A stretch of 64,000 nucleotides of DNA from Membranipora membranacea (Eukaryota; Bryozoa; Gymnolaemata; Cheilostomatida; Membraniporidae), in the NCBI GenBank assembly GCA_914767715.1, contig OU612070.1, forward strand, positions 3,117,501 through 3,181,500. The letters run 5' to 3'. Positions 50,001 to 63,715 of this stretch are shown here, piece by piece; within the stretch, counting starts at the first letter, position 1; every line of letters begins with the position of its first letter. The translations under genes and the position numbers were made by a program. Below the pieces are notes generated by a model that made no database searches, was not told the DNA's origin, and saw only the letters and a list, made by a program, of their open reading frames with translations.

Positions 50001-51839
50001 GATTGCATTGTCCATATTTACTGATGCACTATTATTTTGAATGGTTATCATTGCGCAGACTCGCTCAGGTTAAATTCCAGACAATCACCCACTTCATTTT
50101 TCCGCTTGCAGGTTTATATTCTGTTTTTATAATCATACAATAGTACTGTATTAGCAGATGTTTTTTATGTTATTTACACTATATTTAGCCTTAATGCGCT
50201 GCTTCTGATCTGACTGCTTCTGATCTGATCGACATCCAAGGTTGTTGATATTTACGCACTACTGTTGGCATGATTTTTTCATTAATTTGCAATGAAAGTG
50301 TCAGAATTATAAGGTCAATAGCCAATTGTACTCCTAGATGTAGGCTATAGTATAACAATATACAGTATTACAAGAAAAGAATGACCAAAAGGGGTTTAGG
50401 GGTGTTTTGCCCGTTTCAGCTAAATGTCTGAGTGATGAGCGAGAGTATATAAACAGTTGGCTGAAACGGGCAAAGTGCCTGTACTTGTTCCTATTTCAAG
50501 CCCTTATATGGTTACTTGTTCAAAGTATGTGTCTGATGGTTGTTATCTTTACTTTAACAGATGTTTAACTCTCGGGCGGCTTTAAATGCACATACTAAAA
50601 TCCACGTACTACCTCGACCACCTCCGCATCTAATGGATCATCACATACCGCCACCATCATCAGCTCTACCTCCAGCAGCTAAGAAAATCAAACCGGAGCC
50701 GATACCTCCGGGTGGTGAAGAGTTCCCCTGTAAGCTCTGCGGAAAGTAAGTTCATTTTGACTCTTATACATAAATAGACATAGTTTTGTCTATGGTTTGA
50801 CTGGTTATTGTTCATTTTGCGCTGTCAGCTGTAAGTTCATCTTGTCAACTTGATGATCTATCCATTAGATTATACAGTGATGTTCACAAAACAGGTGTAT
50901 ATGATAAACAGAAATGACGAAGACCATTTTAAGGCAAAAAGAATGTGTTGCATCGGAGCATGTGTCCTAATGTCATATGGCTTGGTTGTTTTTCCATAAA
51001 TAAGGTTGTGGGTACTTTGGCAGCTTTGTCGATGATGACAGCATTCATTAAATACTAGAGTATCTGGCGACAGTCTACTATAAATACTCGTGCTGTATTG
51101 TGTAGCTTAGGAGAAGTATAATTTTCTATTTTTATGTGAAAATTGGCCCAGATCCGATGGTTGTGTGTAATTAACAGTAGAGTACAGGTGCTGCTAGAGT
51201 ATGCGTTAGCACCCTAGGGTTTAGTCTTGTACACAAGGCTTTAACATGACCGTTACATATTGCTGGAGTAGTTGCCATTGATATGGCAAGTCCTACTTGG
51301 TCTCTTTTTTCATTCATTTTATCACTGTACTGATTATTTTTGTTAACCTCTACACCTTAAAAGAATGAAAATGTGTGTCCATAACTGTAAAATAATATGA
51401 TTCATTTTGGGGGCTTGGGGCATAGTAGCCATGAATATTCTTTATAACAGATTCTATTGTAACAGCTATTCAAAAATAGGTGAAAAACTGTTGTTGAAAA
51501 TGTGCACTGAAATTGCTAGTTAGACCATGAATTGATTTCAACAAAGTTTGAAATCAAACCCCATTATTCATTGAAAGTAATTCAGTATTGACAAGGCATT
51601 GTGTAGCTTGTTGGATCAAACACTCTGTAGGTCTAATACAGGTTAATTTTCTCAGTGTTCCAAAGTTTAATCCAGTTTCTTTTCTTCTATTCAGGGTTTT
51701 CTACAAAGTGAAATCTAGAAGTGCTCATATGAAAAGTCACAGCGTGCTAGCAAAGAAACAGCGTGAGGCGGCAGCACAGGCTAAATCACAACAGCAGCAA
51801 CAACAGCAGATGGAGCAGCACTTCCAACACCCTACATGA
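6726..51839 (+). CDS. TRERF1: TRERF1/ZNF541-family C2H2 - ELM2 - SANT transcriptional cofactor (20 coding exons)
   Basis: Nuclear scaffold of the MiDAC type: in this family the ELM2-SANT module recruits HDAC1/2, while C2H2 fingers contact DNA or partners. Exons read by eye: 6726-6959, 8109-8541, 9124-9525, 13856-14067, 16690-16806, 19826-20018, 30448-30658, 32123-32295, 33240-33417, 34148-34259, 39417-40476, 41678-41836, 44062-44230, 44929-45404, 46201-46290, 47008-47276, 48409-48553, 49682-49935, 50561-50745, 51695-51839. All junctions are GT..AG, phases match at every join, and the total is 5217 nt (1738 aa plus stop). Domains: C2H2 fingers at about 560-580, 588-607, 615-638 and 726-746; ELM2 about 1362-1445; SANT about 1455-1515; C2H2 at 1622-1644 and 1686-1706. 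The ATG at 6726 has a strong context (GCCATGG) and an in-frame TAA at 6702. Vertebrates have paralogues TRERF1 and ZNF541 (and fingerless MIDEAS); this could be a shared pro-orthologue, so the symbol marks the family rather than strict orthology. Confidence 0.9.
8591..8633. repeat. 43-bp perfect palindrome (20-bp arms, 3-base loop)
   Basis: Arms at 8591-8610 (TATTTATTTGAATGTGAGAC) and 8614-8633 are exact reverse complements around AGT. It lies 50 bp inside intron 2 of the TRERF1-like gene. It is too short and too tightly looped for a normal microRNA precursor; a cruciform or a replication template-switch product is more likely. Confidence 0.9.
9526..13855 (+). other. Intron 3 of the TRERF1-like gene
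   Basis: 4.3 kb with no coding exon that I can support. It holds G-runs at 9766-9776 (11) and 10490-10502 (13), the 41-bp tandem array at 11735-11895, and otherwise AT-rich unique-looking sequence. Confidence 0.6.
11735..11895. repeat. 41-bp minisatellite, four copies
   Basis: Units start at 11735, 11776, 11817 and 11858; the consensus begins CTTAGCGTCCCTGGAGAGG. Copies 1 and 3 read GGCTCGG, copies 2 and 4 read GGCTCAG, so the array looks like a duplicated pair (a higher-order 82-bp unit). Confidence 0.9.
14068..16689 (+). other. Intron 4 of the TRERF1-like gene
   Basis: 2.6 kb between the exons ending at 14067 and starting at 16690. I see no exon, structured repeat or RNA gene in it. Confidence 0.5.
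17045..17539. mobile_element. 495-bp foldback element (MITE-like)
   Basis: Left arm 17045-17196 and right arm 17388-17539 are inverted copies of about 152 bp at roughly 90% identity, around a spacer of about 190 bp. The outer ends read TTCTGAGCTC. Matching segments include TTTAGGCCTCAATTCGGAGT and the reverse complement of its partner at 17502-17525. There is no coding capacity. A target-site duplication is not clear, so the exact ends and superfamily stay open. It lies in intron 5 of the TRERF1-like gene. Confidence 0.8.
20504..20570. repeat. Long imperfect hairpin in intron 6
   Basis: ATGATATTTGGAGTT at 20504-20518 pairs with AACTCCAAATATATCAT at 20554-20570 (one 2-base bulge). The loop contains a smaller ATGCC/GGCAT stem. 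No function is known. Confidence 0.7.
22563..22630. repeat. AAT/AAAT low-complexity tract
   Basis: Interrupted ATAATAATAAATAA-type simple repeat in intron 6. Confidence 0.85.
24274..24478 (+). CDS. TRERF1: Alternative first coding exon (Gln/Ala-rich) of the TRERF1-like gene
   Basis: The ATG at 24274 opens 68 codons rich in Gln and Ala ([20 protein letters not shown], then an AAAVAAAQ stretch) and ends at a strong donor, GTAAGT, after 24478. It ends in phase 1 like exon 6, so it joins the finger exon at 30448 in frame and would give a 1276-residue form lacking residues 1-530. A TGA lies in frame upstream at 24229-24231. A possible TATATA lies near 23755. A weak acceptor at 24243 is in phase 0, which would fit exon 5 but not exon 6, so an internal exon is less likely than a second transcription start. 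Confidence 0.65.
25148..25170. repeat. (GA)n microsatellite
   Basis: About eleven GA dinucleotides in intron 6, flanked by imperfect purine-rich sequence. An ORF through it ([16 protein letters not shown]) is simply the translated repeat. Confidence 0.9.
30448..34259 (+). CDS. TRERF1: TRERF1-like exons 7-10: four C2H2 zinc fingers
   Basis: Exon 30448-30658 encodes a basic linker ([14 protein letters not shown]) and finger 1 (CPICGKNF...HKLTH), then most of finger 2 ([14 protein letters not shown]). Exon 32123-32295 completes finger 2 (NGHVMTH) and encodes finger 3, which has the wider CSFEGC spacing and the motif [16 protein letters not shown]. Exon 33240-33417 is a Pro/Gln-rich spacer. Exon 34148-34259 encodes finger 4 ([20 protein letters not shown]). 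The KRQDHLNGH, SYCDxRSLRRH and [13 protein letters not shown] motifs are family signatures of TRERF1/ZNF541 as I know them. The finger 1/2 linker HSDERKY is TGEKP-like in position but diverged. Confidence 0.93.
36017..36042. repeat. (AT)n microsatellite
   Basis: Thirteen AT dinucleotides in intron 10. Confidence 0.95.
36409..36688. mobile_element. 280-bp non-autonomous DNA transposon with 27-bp CACTA-type ends
   Basis: The terminal inverted repeats at 36409-36435 and 36662-36688 are exact over 27 bp and begin CACTATGTTTCCATGTGTCG. Both ends are flanked by AAG, a candidate 3-bp target-site duplication. CACTA ends with a short duplication are the hallmark of the CACTA/EnSpm (CMC) superfamily. 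The interior has no coding capacity. It holds a small perfect hairpin (TTAGAATCC-AGT-GGATTCTAA at 36459-36479) and a GC-rich stretch at about 36510-36585 that resembles a decayed tRNA-derived sequence on the minus strand. It lies in intron 10 of the TRERF1-like gene. Confidence 0.8.
39417..45404 (+). CDS. TRERF1: TRERF1-like exons 11-14: disordered middle and pre-ELM2 conserved segment
   Basis: Exon 39417-40476 (353 codons) is Ser/Gln/Asn-rich, with an LPPLL motif near residue 945, an MKTEP sumoylation-type site near 1056 and an RKRHASAP motif. Exon 41678-41836 has the basic patch [16 protein letters not shown]. Exon 44062-44230 encodes [14 protein letters not shown] and [12 protein letters not shown]. 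Exon 44929-45404 encodes [20 protein letters not shown], a segment typical of TRERF1/MIDEAS proteins just before ELM2, followed by a VAKTEP site and the first ELM2 residues ([12 protein letters not shown]). Reading past the donor at 40477 into the intron gives a longer ORF that is not real. Confidence 0.85.
41837..44061 (+). other. Intron 12 of the TRERF1-like gene
   Basis: 2.2 kb with no supported exon, repeat or RNA gene. Confidence 0.5.
44686..44741. repeat. 14-bp tandem repeat, four copies
   Basis: Four copies of ATTCTAATACTTGA, the last with one substitution, in intron 13 of the TRERF1-like gene. Confidence 0.92.
45360..48553 (+). CDS. TRERF1: TRERF1-like ELM2-SANT module (exons 14 end to 17)
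   Basis: ELM2 starts at the end of exon 14 ([15 protein letters not shown]), runs through exon 46201-46290 ([19 protein letters not shown]) and into exon 47008-47276 ([20 protein letters not shown], then [12 protein letters not shown]). SANT follows in the same exon ([20 protein letters not shown], then KADKDFGAI) and finishes in exon 48409-48553 ([20 protein letters not shown]). The order and spacing match the HDAC-recruiting ELM2-SANT of the family. The tail of exon 17 is strongly basic ([18 protein letters not shown]), as in other SANT co-repressors. Confidence 0.95.
49484..49610. repeat. About 31-33-bp diverged tandem repeat in intron 17
   Basis: Three to four imperfect units built on CCCAGTCTGAGGGA...GGCCCTGATC, ending about 70 bp before the acceptor of exon 18. 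No coding role. Confidence 0.75.
49682..51839 (+). CDS. TRERF1: TRERF1-like exons 18-20: acidic linker and two C-terminal C2H2 fingers
   Basis: Exon 49682-49935 encodes an acidic Asp/Ser/Glu segment and the first half of finger 5 (CEYPGC). Exon 50561-50745 completes it ([13 protein letters not shown]), adds a Pro-rich linker with IKPEP, and starts finger 6 (FPCKLCGK). Exon 51695-51839 completes finger 6 ([15 protein letters not shown]) and ends in a Gln-rich tail with stop TGA at 51837. Both fingers are split by an intron just after the second Cys. The terminal finger with its [12 protein letters not shown] helix is, as I know the family, conserved at the C-terminus of TRERF1 and ZNF541. Confidence 0.92.
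50406..50474. repeat. Hairpin with perfect 15-bp arms in intron 18
   Basis: TTTGCCCGTTTCAGC at 50406-50420 pairs exactly with 50460-50474; the loop is 39 bases. Confidence 0.85.
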
Positions 51840-53145
51840 TAGTAACTAATCGGCTCACGCCCGACATTGCCACTAATATAATATATTAATAATACTGCTA
51901 CTCTACAGAGACCTTCCAGAGTAATCGTTAATCAACAGAAAGAATATTATTGTAAAGCCAAAGTTTAGAGTATTATAAGTACTATATGTGTATTTTTAAT
52001 CATTGCTGTGCTGCTGTAACAGATGTGTTAAAGTTGTTGTTTGTAATTTAGTATGAAATCCCAACGTAGTCTCAACAACTCAACTGCCGATTATTGATAT
52101 GGGTTACGGTGCTCAGAAATTGACTCAAGTCTGGTATGACAACCCCAGATAAAAACACTGTTAAAATCCGGAATGACAACTCTTGATAAAACACTTTGAT
52201 TACCACCACACAAGATGATAATGCTATTTGTGCCAATTCTTTTTCTAACATTTCTACCTATTGGAAAAAATTTTGATGGTCGTTGCTTATAAATCTATAA
52301 TTTGATGGATTTGTTCAAAAAATAATTCATTTGGTGCAGAGATCGAAAAATTAAAATTTCCAGCTGCGGCGGGGCCGTTCTCAGTCTCTGATGTACCATC
52401 TAACCTCTCATCCTGTGCTCTCTAATATCGACTTGTAACAGGGTGGCTCAAAGACCCTAATCATAATTATCTATCTACTGATAAAAACAGTCTTGTAGTA
52501 GCATTTTACATTTTACTCGCATGATATTGTGTGTCTTCGTGAATATTGACAAACTTTTTCGATAGTAATTTGTTTCTTTGTGAACTCAAGATTTTGCTGT
52601 GTACAAAAATGAAGTTTTTAAAAATGCGTTTTCTGCTATAAGAAGTTTTTTTGCATTTTATGACCTCCACAAATATATTTTCCCCAGAATGACACGAGCC
52701 ATTTGCATTGCCCTGTGTTGTAGTAGTATAATTGATTTGTATATGTATTTATACACCTTTCGTACCCATATTTTGAAGTACCATTGTTTGTAGTGGTTGG
52801 TGTAAAACGTACTATATTTTTGCTAATATACCATTACATACTTGTTATTGGATGACACATTGTGGGAATGCTGTGTTGGTTCACGCTGCAGGCATATCCT
52901 TAGCTGTAATTAGGTTCATGTATTTTTCCAATTAATATTTGGGCTTAGATATTTTAATAGTAGGATAATTCTGTGTGTTTACGTATGAAGCGAGATGTAC
53001 TATTTTTGTACCAAATTGTTGGTGCACCCGAAAGATTTTCTATATAGTATCAACACTGGTTGTAAAATGTAGTTTCATACATTATCGATATCTCCTCAAA
53101 ATATGTATCTTGTATTCAATAATAAATGTCATAATACGGACCTAA
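51840..53145 (+). other. TRERF1: 3' UTR of the TRERF1-like gene
   Basis: About 1.3 kb of AT-rich sequence without coding features follows the TGA at 51837 and runs to the poly(A) signal at 53121-53126, which is followed by a T/G-rich stretch (GCTTTGTTGG). The cleavage site near 53145 is inferred. Confidence 0.7.
53121..53126 (+). terminator. TRERF1: Poly(A) signal of the TRERF1-like gene
   Basis: Canonical AATAAA about 1.28 kb after the stop codon, with a T/G-rich element downstream at about 53150-53160. Confidence 0.75.
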
Positions 53146-53412
53146 TCATTGCTTTGTTGGATTGAGGATTCGACAATGAAGATGTTAGCTGGGGATTCTA
53201 AAGTTAGAGCGCCCCTAACTATTGTCCCGCCCCCTGTCCGACAGGCTCGATTATTAATGACCAGTATTTTGAATCTTTGCTATTATAGGGTGTATGTACT
53301 CTAAGTGCATATCTATCACCAAGTGCACATTAATTCTGAGTATATATCTCCAAGTGCAGATTGCAAGAGACATTAGCTTTATATTTTCTTAGAAAAGTTT
53401 TTCAGATTTATA
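53146..53412. other. Intergenic gap between convergent genes
   Basis: About 270 bp between the two opposed poly(A) signals; no feature seen. Confidence 0.5.
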
Positions 53413-53418
53413 TTTATT
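53413..53418 (-). terminator. Poly(A) signal of the minus-strand unknown gene
   Basis: AATAAA on the minus strand, 58 bases after that gene's stop codon. Its presence supports the reality of the gene. It sits about 290 bp from the oppositely oriented signal at 53121, so the two genes converge. Confidence 0.7.
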
Positions 53419-53475
53419 ATGATATGGTGATTCAAAGAAAACCTTCCTGTCATGACAGCCACCAAACTATCTAAA

Positions 53476-54078
53476 TCATTGGTTTAATAGTAAGATATGC
53501 ATCCCAACCTTTCTGTTCTCTTTCAGACTGAGTTGTTGCGATATCTTCTTGGGTAGACAACACATTAGTTGATCTCTTGGCAGATCCCACAACTTGTCAA
53601 AGAGTCGTTTCATAGTTCGAACGGTTGTTTGCAATGCTGTGTAGTTGCATTGAGTCATGTTGGCGACATGAATTAAGTGACTTGTGTTTGCTGGAGACAC
53701 TTCGGGACACCGCCACAACCTCTGAGAACCCAACAAAATAACGAATAGTCTTAGCACAAATGTGTGTTTTTGGCATTACATAGCAATCATACAACCGTTT
53801 TAAAATGAATATTTGATGATGTTATGCCTCAAACACCCACCTGCAGCAGTCTGAGCACTTGCGCTAATGAAAGACATTCGCCTTACCAATTGAGTCATTG
53901 TCGGCCTCTTGGGAGTTGTTTTATAATATAATGCCACAAAGTTCATGATTTGAGCAGTTAAAGCCCTCCATCTTGTAATGTGTAAATATGTGATCATTTG
54001 ATCGAGCTCATTGACTGAACTTCCAATCCACATAAGGACATTGGGACTGTTGCTTAGTACATTTCGAGCAACGGACAT
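53476..54078 (-). CDS. Uncharacterised small protein, at least two exons
   Basis: I do not recognise this protein. Minus-strand exon 54078-53887 (start MSVARNVLSNSP) ends at a strong donor, GTAAGG, in phase 0. Exon 53721-53476 follows the acceptor TTCTCAG in phase 0 and ends with TGA. Together they encode 145 residues. The product is mixed and mostly helical-looking, with Trp and Cys residues (VLMWIGSSVNELDQ, TMKRLFDKLWDLPRDQ, LMCCLPKK), no signal peptide and no clear membrane span. An AATAAA follows the stop by 58 bases. The frame is open upstream of the Met (ENCHTCSLKQVKP) as far as a TAG near 54131. A further exon 54513-54353 (SGPYLILEVFFPGVKLQF) would extend it in phase to 215 residues, but only through a weak donor and acceptor, and it would lie antisense to the start of PEF1. 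Confidence 0.5.
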
Positions 54079-54479
54079 TGGTTTTACTTGTTTGAGTGAA
54101 CAGGTATGACAGTTCTCAACTCCTTCCCTCTAAAGCATGTGCCCTGACTGAACTTTTGTTTGCAAGCCCATCAGAGCAAGAAGTTAGGGACAGATCAGAG
54201 CTCATAATATAATAAATTATTTGTTTCAATAGTTGTCTTCAGAGTTGTCCTATCGCCCAACTCTGTATTTTAGCTTGAGAGCATTTAGAAATGCTCTTGT
54301 ATCCGCCCATAAAATCGAAGTAGAGTAAAACAGGAAATAGGTCTACCAGTACCTCACAACATCAAAGAGCCAAACACCAAACTGCAACTTCACACCAGGA
54401 AAAAAAACTTCAAGAATAAGATAGGGGCCAGATATTGCTTCACAGCTTACCCTGCGTTCATTAACTTTAAAGAATAAAT

Positions 54480-59859
<5,380 letters not shown>

Positions 59860-60239
59860 TCTGCCCATGCCCGCTGTAATCTCAGATCAGCCTGGGATTA
59901 ACACTGTGTCGGACGGTCAATCTACTGTACTAACGAGGCTTGCTCATATTCTTACTAATCTCACAAGGTTTGTGACATGGTAAGTCTACATTGATTCTTC
60001 TATATACGCATTTTGGATAATTAGTTATGTAATTTTTTACCAAATGTTGTTTTTGGTTCTTTTTGACAACCTTGACTTACTGCTGAAGACATATCCTGTA
60101 ATGGAATACGTGTCAGGAAATTAGATTTTTTACTGCCTAGCAAGTTATTTTCATTCCTGTTTATACACAAATCAGTTGTTTGCTGATAATTAAGAATCTG
60201 TGTTTGTACAAGTGTATTGGTTATGATTTATGAAATTAT

Positions 60240-60245
60240 TTTATT
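60240..60245 (-). terminator. Candidate poly(A) signal of the minus-strand EGF-type gene
   Basis: AATAAA on the minus strand, about 410 bases after the stop at 60655 and 240 bases after the alternative-frame stop at 60482. Confidence 0.35.
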
Positions 60246-60259
60246 TTGATACAAAATAG

Positions 60260-60265
60260 ATTAAA
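60260..60265 (+). terminator. PEF1: Candidate poly(A) signal of PEF1
   Basis: ATTAAA, the common variant signal, about 400 bases after the PEF1 stop. No canonical AATAAA was seen on the plus strand between 59860 and 60480. If used, the PEF1 and EGF-type transcripts end almost on top of each other. Confidence 0.3.
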
Positions 60266-60481
60266 TTGAAACACAATACAAACAATGCTTTGTCAATGAA
60301 GGTCAGTAACAAACTCAATAGAACTTTAAAGTTTTGGCAGCTTGACATCCAGATAATAGGATAAGATATCTTTAAACGGTAACAGAAAGTTAGCATAATA
60401 AGATGAGTATTTTAGCGAAAAGATTATTGAATGTGTATCTTTACAATATGTTTTGGAAGTGTTAAATAATGACTAAAATGA

Positions 60482-60679
60482 TTAAACCCGCGGAGAAATA
60501 ACCGGTTTGTGGAGGATGCATACTTTCTGAGATATTCTCTGATCATTTCCCAATTCAGCCAGCATAAAACCCAATAACCCAAGCACCAATGTTGTGGCTA
60601 GTTGAGAAATGATCAGAATTATCACAGATTGCTGTGGTGTGGTTTGCAGCAGGATTACAATGCAAATCCCATAAAGCAA
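60482..60679 (-). other. Membrane-span-like reading frame overlapping the end of the EGF-type gene
   Basis: In the frame next to that of the last EB-like module, starting right at its last Cys, the minus strand encodes a hydrophobic stretch (VIILIISQLATTLVLGLLGF) followed by a short polar tail and a TAA at 60482. This is what a type I membrane anchor and cytoplasmic tail would look like. It can only be joined to the module by a one-base gain (or two-base loss) near 60670-60680, or by unseen splicing. Confidence 0.4.
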
Positions 60680-63600
60680 GCAAAGTTACCAAATGGGCTG
60701 TAACCTGTCTTACACTGACATACGTTATTCCTGCATTCAGAGTTCTGAACGGCTCCGGCACAAGCTGCGTTAATAGCACATGTCTCTGCCAGCTTAGATT
60801 CTGTGAAAAGGCGAAAAATTTCATCAGTCATTAACACATTATAAGATGTAGCAGTAGTTATGTTTGTTTGTTTAATTTAACACTCTCTCTCCAGAGATGT
60901 TTACAGATAAAAAGAGGTGCATGCTTATAAAATAAAAACCCCTTGGATGTAGCTAACAGTGATGATAATCATAAAACAAAATAAAATATTCCAACTAAAT
61001 ATACTTTGGGTTTGCAAGTATCGATTGTCCCCTCTTAACAGTGCGGGATCTTTTAATATAAAACTTCGATGAAGTTGAACGGATCGGCCTGGTGGATGAC
61101 TTTTGTGTGAGTCTGTGCCTAAGCAAGTGCTCTTGATCGTTCTTGAGCCGGTTTGCATAGGCATGGCAGTTCATGTTAAGGGCCTCTGACAGGGTGTTGA
61201 TATTAGCGGCTGCCAGTCGATCGCTGTAATGTTCATGATTATTGTAGATAACCTGAAGTGCTAGTTTTTGATTTTTTTCCAGTTCTGCTCTCTGCTGGTC
61301 AGTAGTGTAGGGGTACCAGGCAGGTGACGCATGACTTATTGCCGGTATAATTTGGCTTTTGTACATATGAATGAGAGATTCTTCATCCACCCCCGATTGT
61401 TTTAATATCAGTAAGCCGTGGATTTTCTTATTTGCTGCTTGCTTGATGGTGGTGACATGTTCAGAGAAAGAAATTCGAGAGTCAAGCACAACGCCTAGAA
61501 GCCTAGCACTGTCGACACATGCTACCTGATGTTGACTGTTCATGGTGAGTTATCCCGTTAACCAGAATGAATTTATCATATTTTATGAAATTGAGCTGAA
61601 TTCAGCTCTGTTTGGCCAATGGAAAGAACTTGTGTTGGGCAGTTTCAGAGTGCCAATCTCCATACGACCAAAGCATGCCTAAGAGGAAAGGGTGTATTGA
61701 TATCAAGGGGTACTATCGACTGACTTACGCTGACTAAGCCTGCCCAGTCAGGTTCTACACGCTCTATATCATTATACATTAACTAACCTGCTACGCATTG
61801 ATGGAGGCCGTTTTGGACATATCCATTCGTACATTCACATTTACTAAACCTGCATCTGGCTCCTGATATAGTCTGCTCACATGTATCACTGTCCCGGTCA
61901 CATGAATCTCCTGCAAGAAAACAAGTTTAGGGTTTAGATTTTTGATATTATGACTAGCAGTCTTAGACTATGTTACTTGTGATCCACTGGCTTTGGCCTT
62001 CGCTAAATGAAAAAGATGTTAGTCTCAGGTGTTAAAACATACATACATTTTTGTTCTTATCAGTCATTGCATAACTTGGATTTTCAATGCTGCTGACTCA
62101 CCTATTTTCATGGCTGGAAGTGTAATTGGTATCTCTGTTGTTGTGGAGGTTGTTGAGGATGTTGATGATGTACTTGATGTAGTAGACTCTGCATACTCTG
62201 TAATTTCTACTGGTGGGTTTGTGAAAACGGGAGTATCCGTATCTACACCTGGTACATTATTGTTGGCAGCAGGTGTATCTGTGTTAACAGCGGGTACATC
62301 TGTGTTGACAACAGGTGCATCTGTGTAGACAATGGGTTCATCTGTGTTGACAACAGGTGCATTTGTGTTGATGATAGTGGGGTCTGTGTTCAAAACAGGT
62401 GCATTAGTACTCACATCAGGCACGTTGGTGTTGACAACAGGTGAATTCGGGTTGCCAGCAGCTGGTTGCTGTGATGTTATGTCTTGTGCATCACCTGTAG
62501 TTGTAGACCATGTTGTACTTGTAGTTGATGATGTGGTAGAATCTGTGATTTCATTGTTGATTTCTATGGGTGCATTTGTGTTTACATCTGGCTTGTTTGT
62601 AGCTGCAGGTGGTTGGGTTCTGACTGTTACTGGCGTTGGCTGAGTAGTCAACCACTGAAACAGGGTGACTGGCTGTGGTTGGAATGAAAAGGTTGGTAGT
62701 ACTCTCTCTGTTGTTTGATGTGTGGTTGTTGTTGGTTGATGAGTGTCCGCTTCTGTGACTAACCTTTGTGTTGATGTCGGTACCTCAGCCCTTTCAGTTG
62801 TTGGGTATGTTGTGGTTGGAACATGTACAGGTTCTGTGATTATTTGTCTAGTCGTTGGGAGATAATCAGTAGTTGATGGTGGTGTCCACGTTGTGGTTAC
62901 CAGCCTTTTAGTTATCGGTGCAACATATTCTGTGGTCACTGGTCTGTTGGTTGCAGTCTGCAATATCTTCGACAATAGTGTTGGCTGGTTTACAGTAGTT
63001 GTGTGCGGCGGAGCCCAAGTTGTTGTGAAACGCCTGTTGGCTGTTGGTCGGTATGCAGTAGTTGTTGGCGGAACCCAAGGTGTGGTGATAACTCTTTCAG
63101 TTGTCGGTGCCACATATGCAGTGGTCACCGGTTTGTTGGTTGCAGCTTGTGATAGTCTCGATCTGAGTGTAGGCTGGTTAGCAGTAGTTGTGTGGGGTAG
63201 GGCCCATGTTGTTGTGACACGCCTGTTGACTGTTGGTTGGTAGGCTGTAGTTGTTGGCTGAACCCAAGGTGTGGTGACCCGTCTGGTAGTTGGAGATTGA
63301 GTGATGATCTCTCTAATAGTTGGTTGGTAGGCAGTGATTATTTTAGGGGTCCATGTTGTAGTGACATGTTTGACTGTTGGAGGCTCTGGTTGGACAGGGA
63401 CTGCAGGTGTTGGTGGTGACCAGGTTGTTGTGAAATATCTTGGTCTTGATCCGGTGATGACTCTATTATTTGCTCCCTCAACGTTTGGTGTGCGTTGGAA
63501 GTAGTCGACTGATGCTTGATCATTCTGCTCAGTGTTGCCTACAATACGGGGTTGCTGTAGTAACCATGCAGAGACTGAAGCATGCAGGTTTTGGTTGTCG

Positions 63601-63715
63601 ATGTCACAAGTAGGGCTGCCTCTGTGACCTTCTGGGCATTCACACCAGAATCCGTAACTCTCCTCATGACATAGACCCCCATTCTTACATGGATTTGAGT
63701 TACAGTGGCCGTACT
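60655..63715 (-). CDS. EGF / Thr-Pro-rich mucin-like / EB-module protein, 3' part (5' end outside window)
   Basis: Probably a secreted or cell-surface glycoprotein. Minus-strand exons: 63715-62102, 61910-61788 and 60800-60655, with GT..AG junctions and matching phase 1 joins. The first exon begins with a canonical EGF module (C-x4-C-x5-C-x8-C-x-C-x9-C, ending GSPTCDI). About 480 residues of Thr/Pro-rich sequence follow: repeats of TTTWxPPxTTxxxPT type, then NTNAPVVNTD-type repeats, both likely O-glycosylated. Each of the next two exons encodes a six-Cys module with spacing C-x5/6-C-x8-C-x4-C-x-C-x11-C, like an EB module. The last module is followed by MGFAL and TAA at 60655-60657, with no anchor in frame. 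The exon at 63715 follows an acceptor (TTTGTATTGACAG), so upstream exons, including any signal peptide, lie beyond the right edge. I do not recognise a named orthologue. Confidence 0.75.
60995..61543 (-). mobile_element. LINE (non-LTR retrotransposon) reverse-transcriptase 3' fragment
   Basis: A 182-residue open frame matches the C-terminal part of LINE reverse transcriptases in pattern: ARLLGVVLDSRISFSEHV, then a SPAWYPYTTDQQRAELEKNQ segment and KLALQVIYN. The catalytic palm motifs lie upstream and are absent, so the copy is 5'-truncated. Just upstream (about 61544-61610) another frame reads YDKFILVNG, suggesting a frameshift at the junction. It lies in an intron of the EGF-type gene, in the same orientation. 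The clade (CR1/L2/Rex-like) cannot be settled by eye. Confidence 0.8.

Noticed and set aside
62029-63419. Plus-strand ORFs rich in Val/Gly/Thr (e.g. 62332-62643, 62893-63243)
   Set aside because: They are the reverse reading of the Thr/Pro repeat exon and have no independent splice or domain support.
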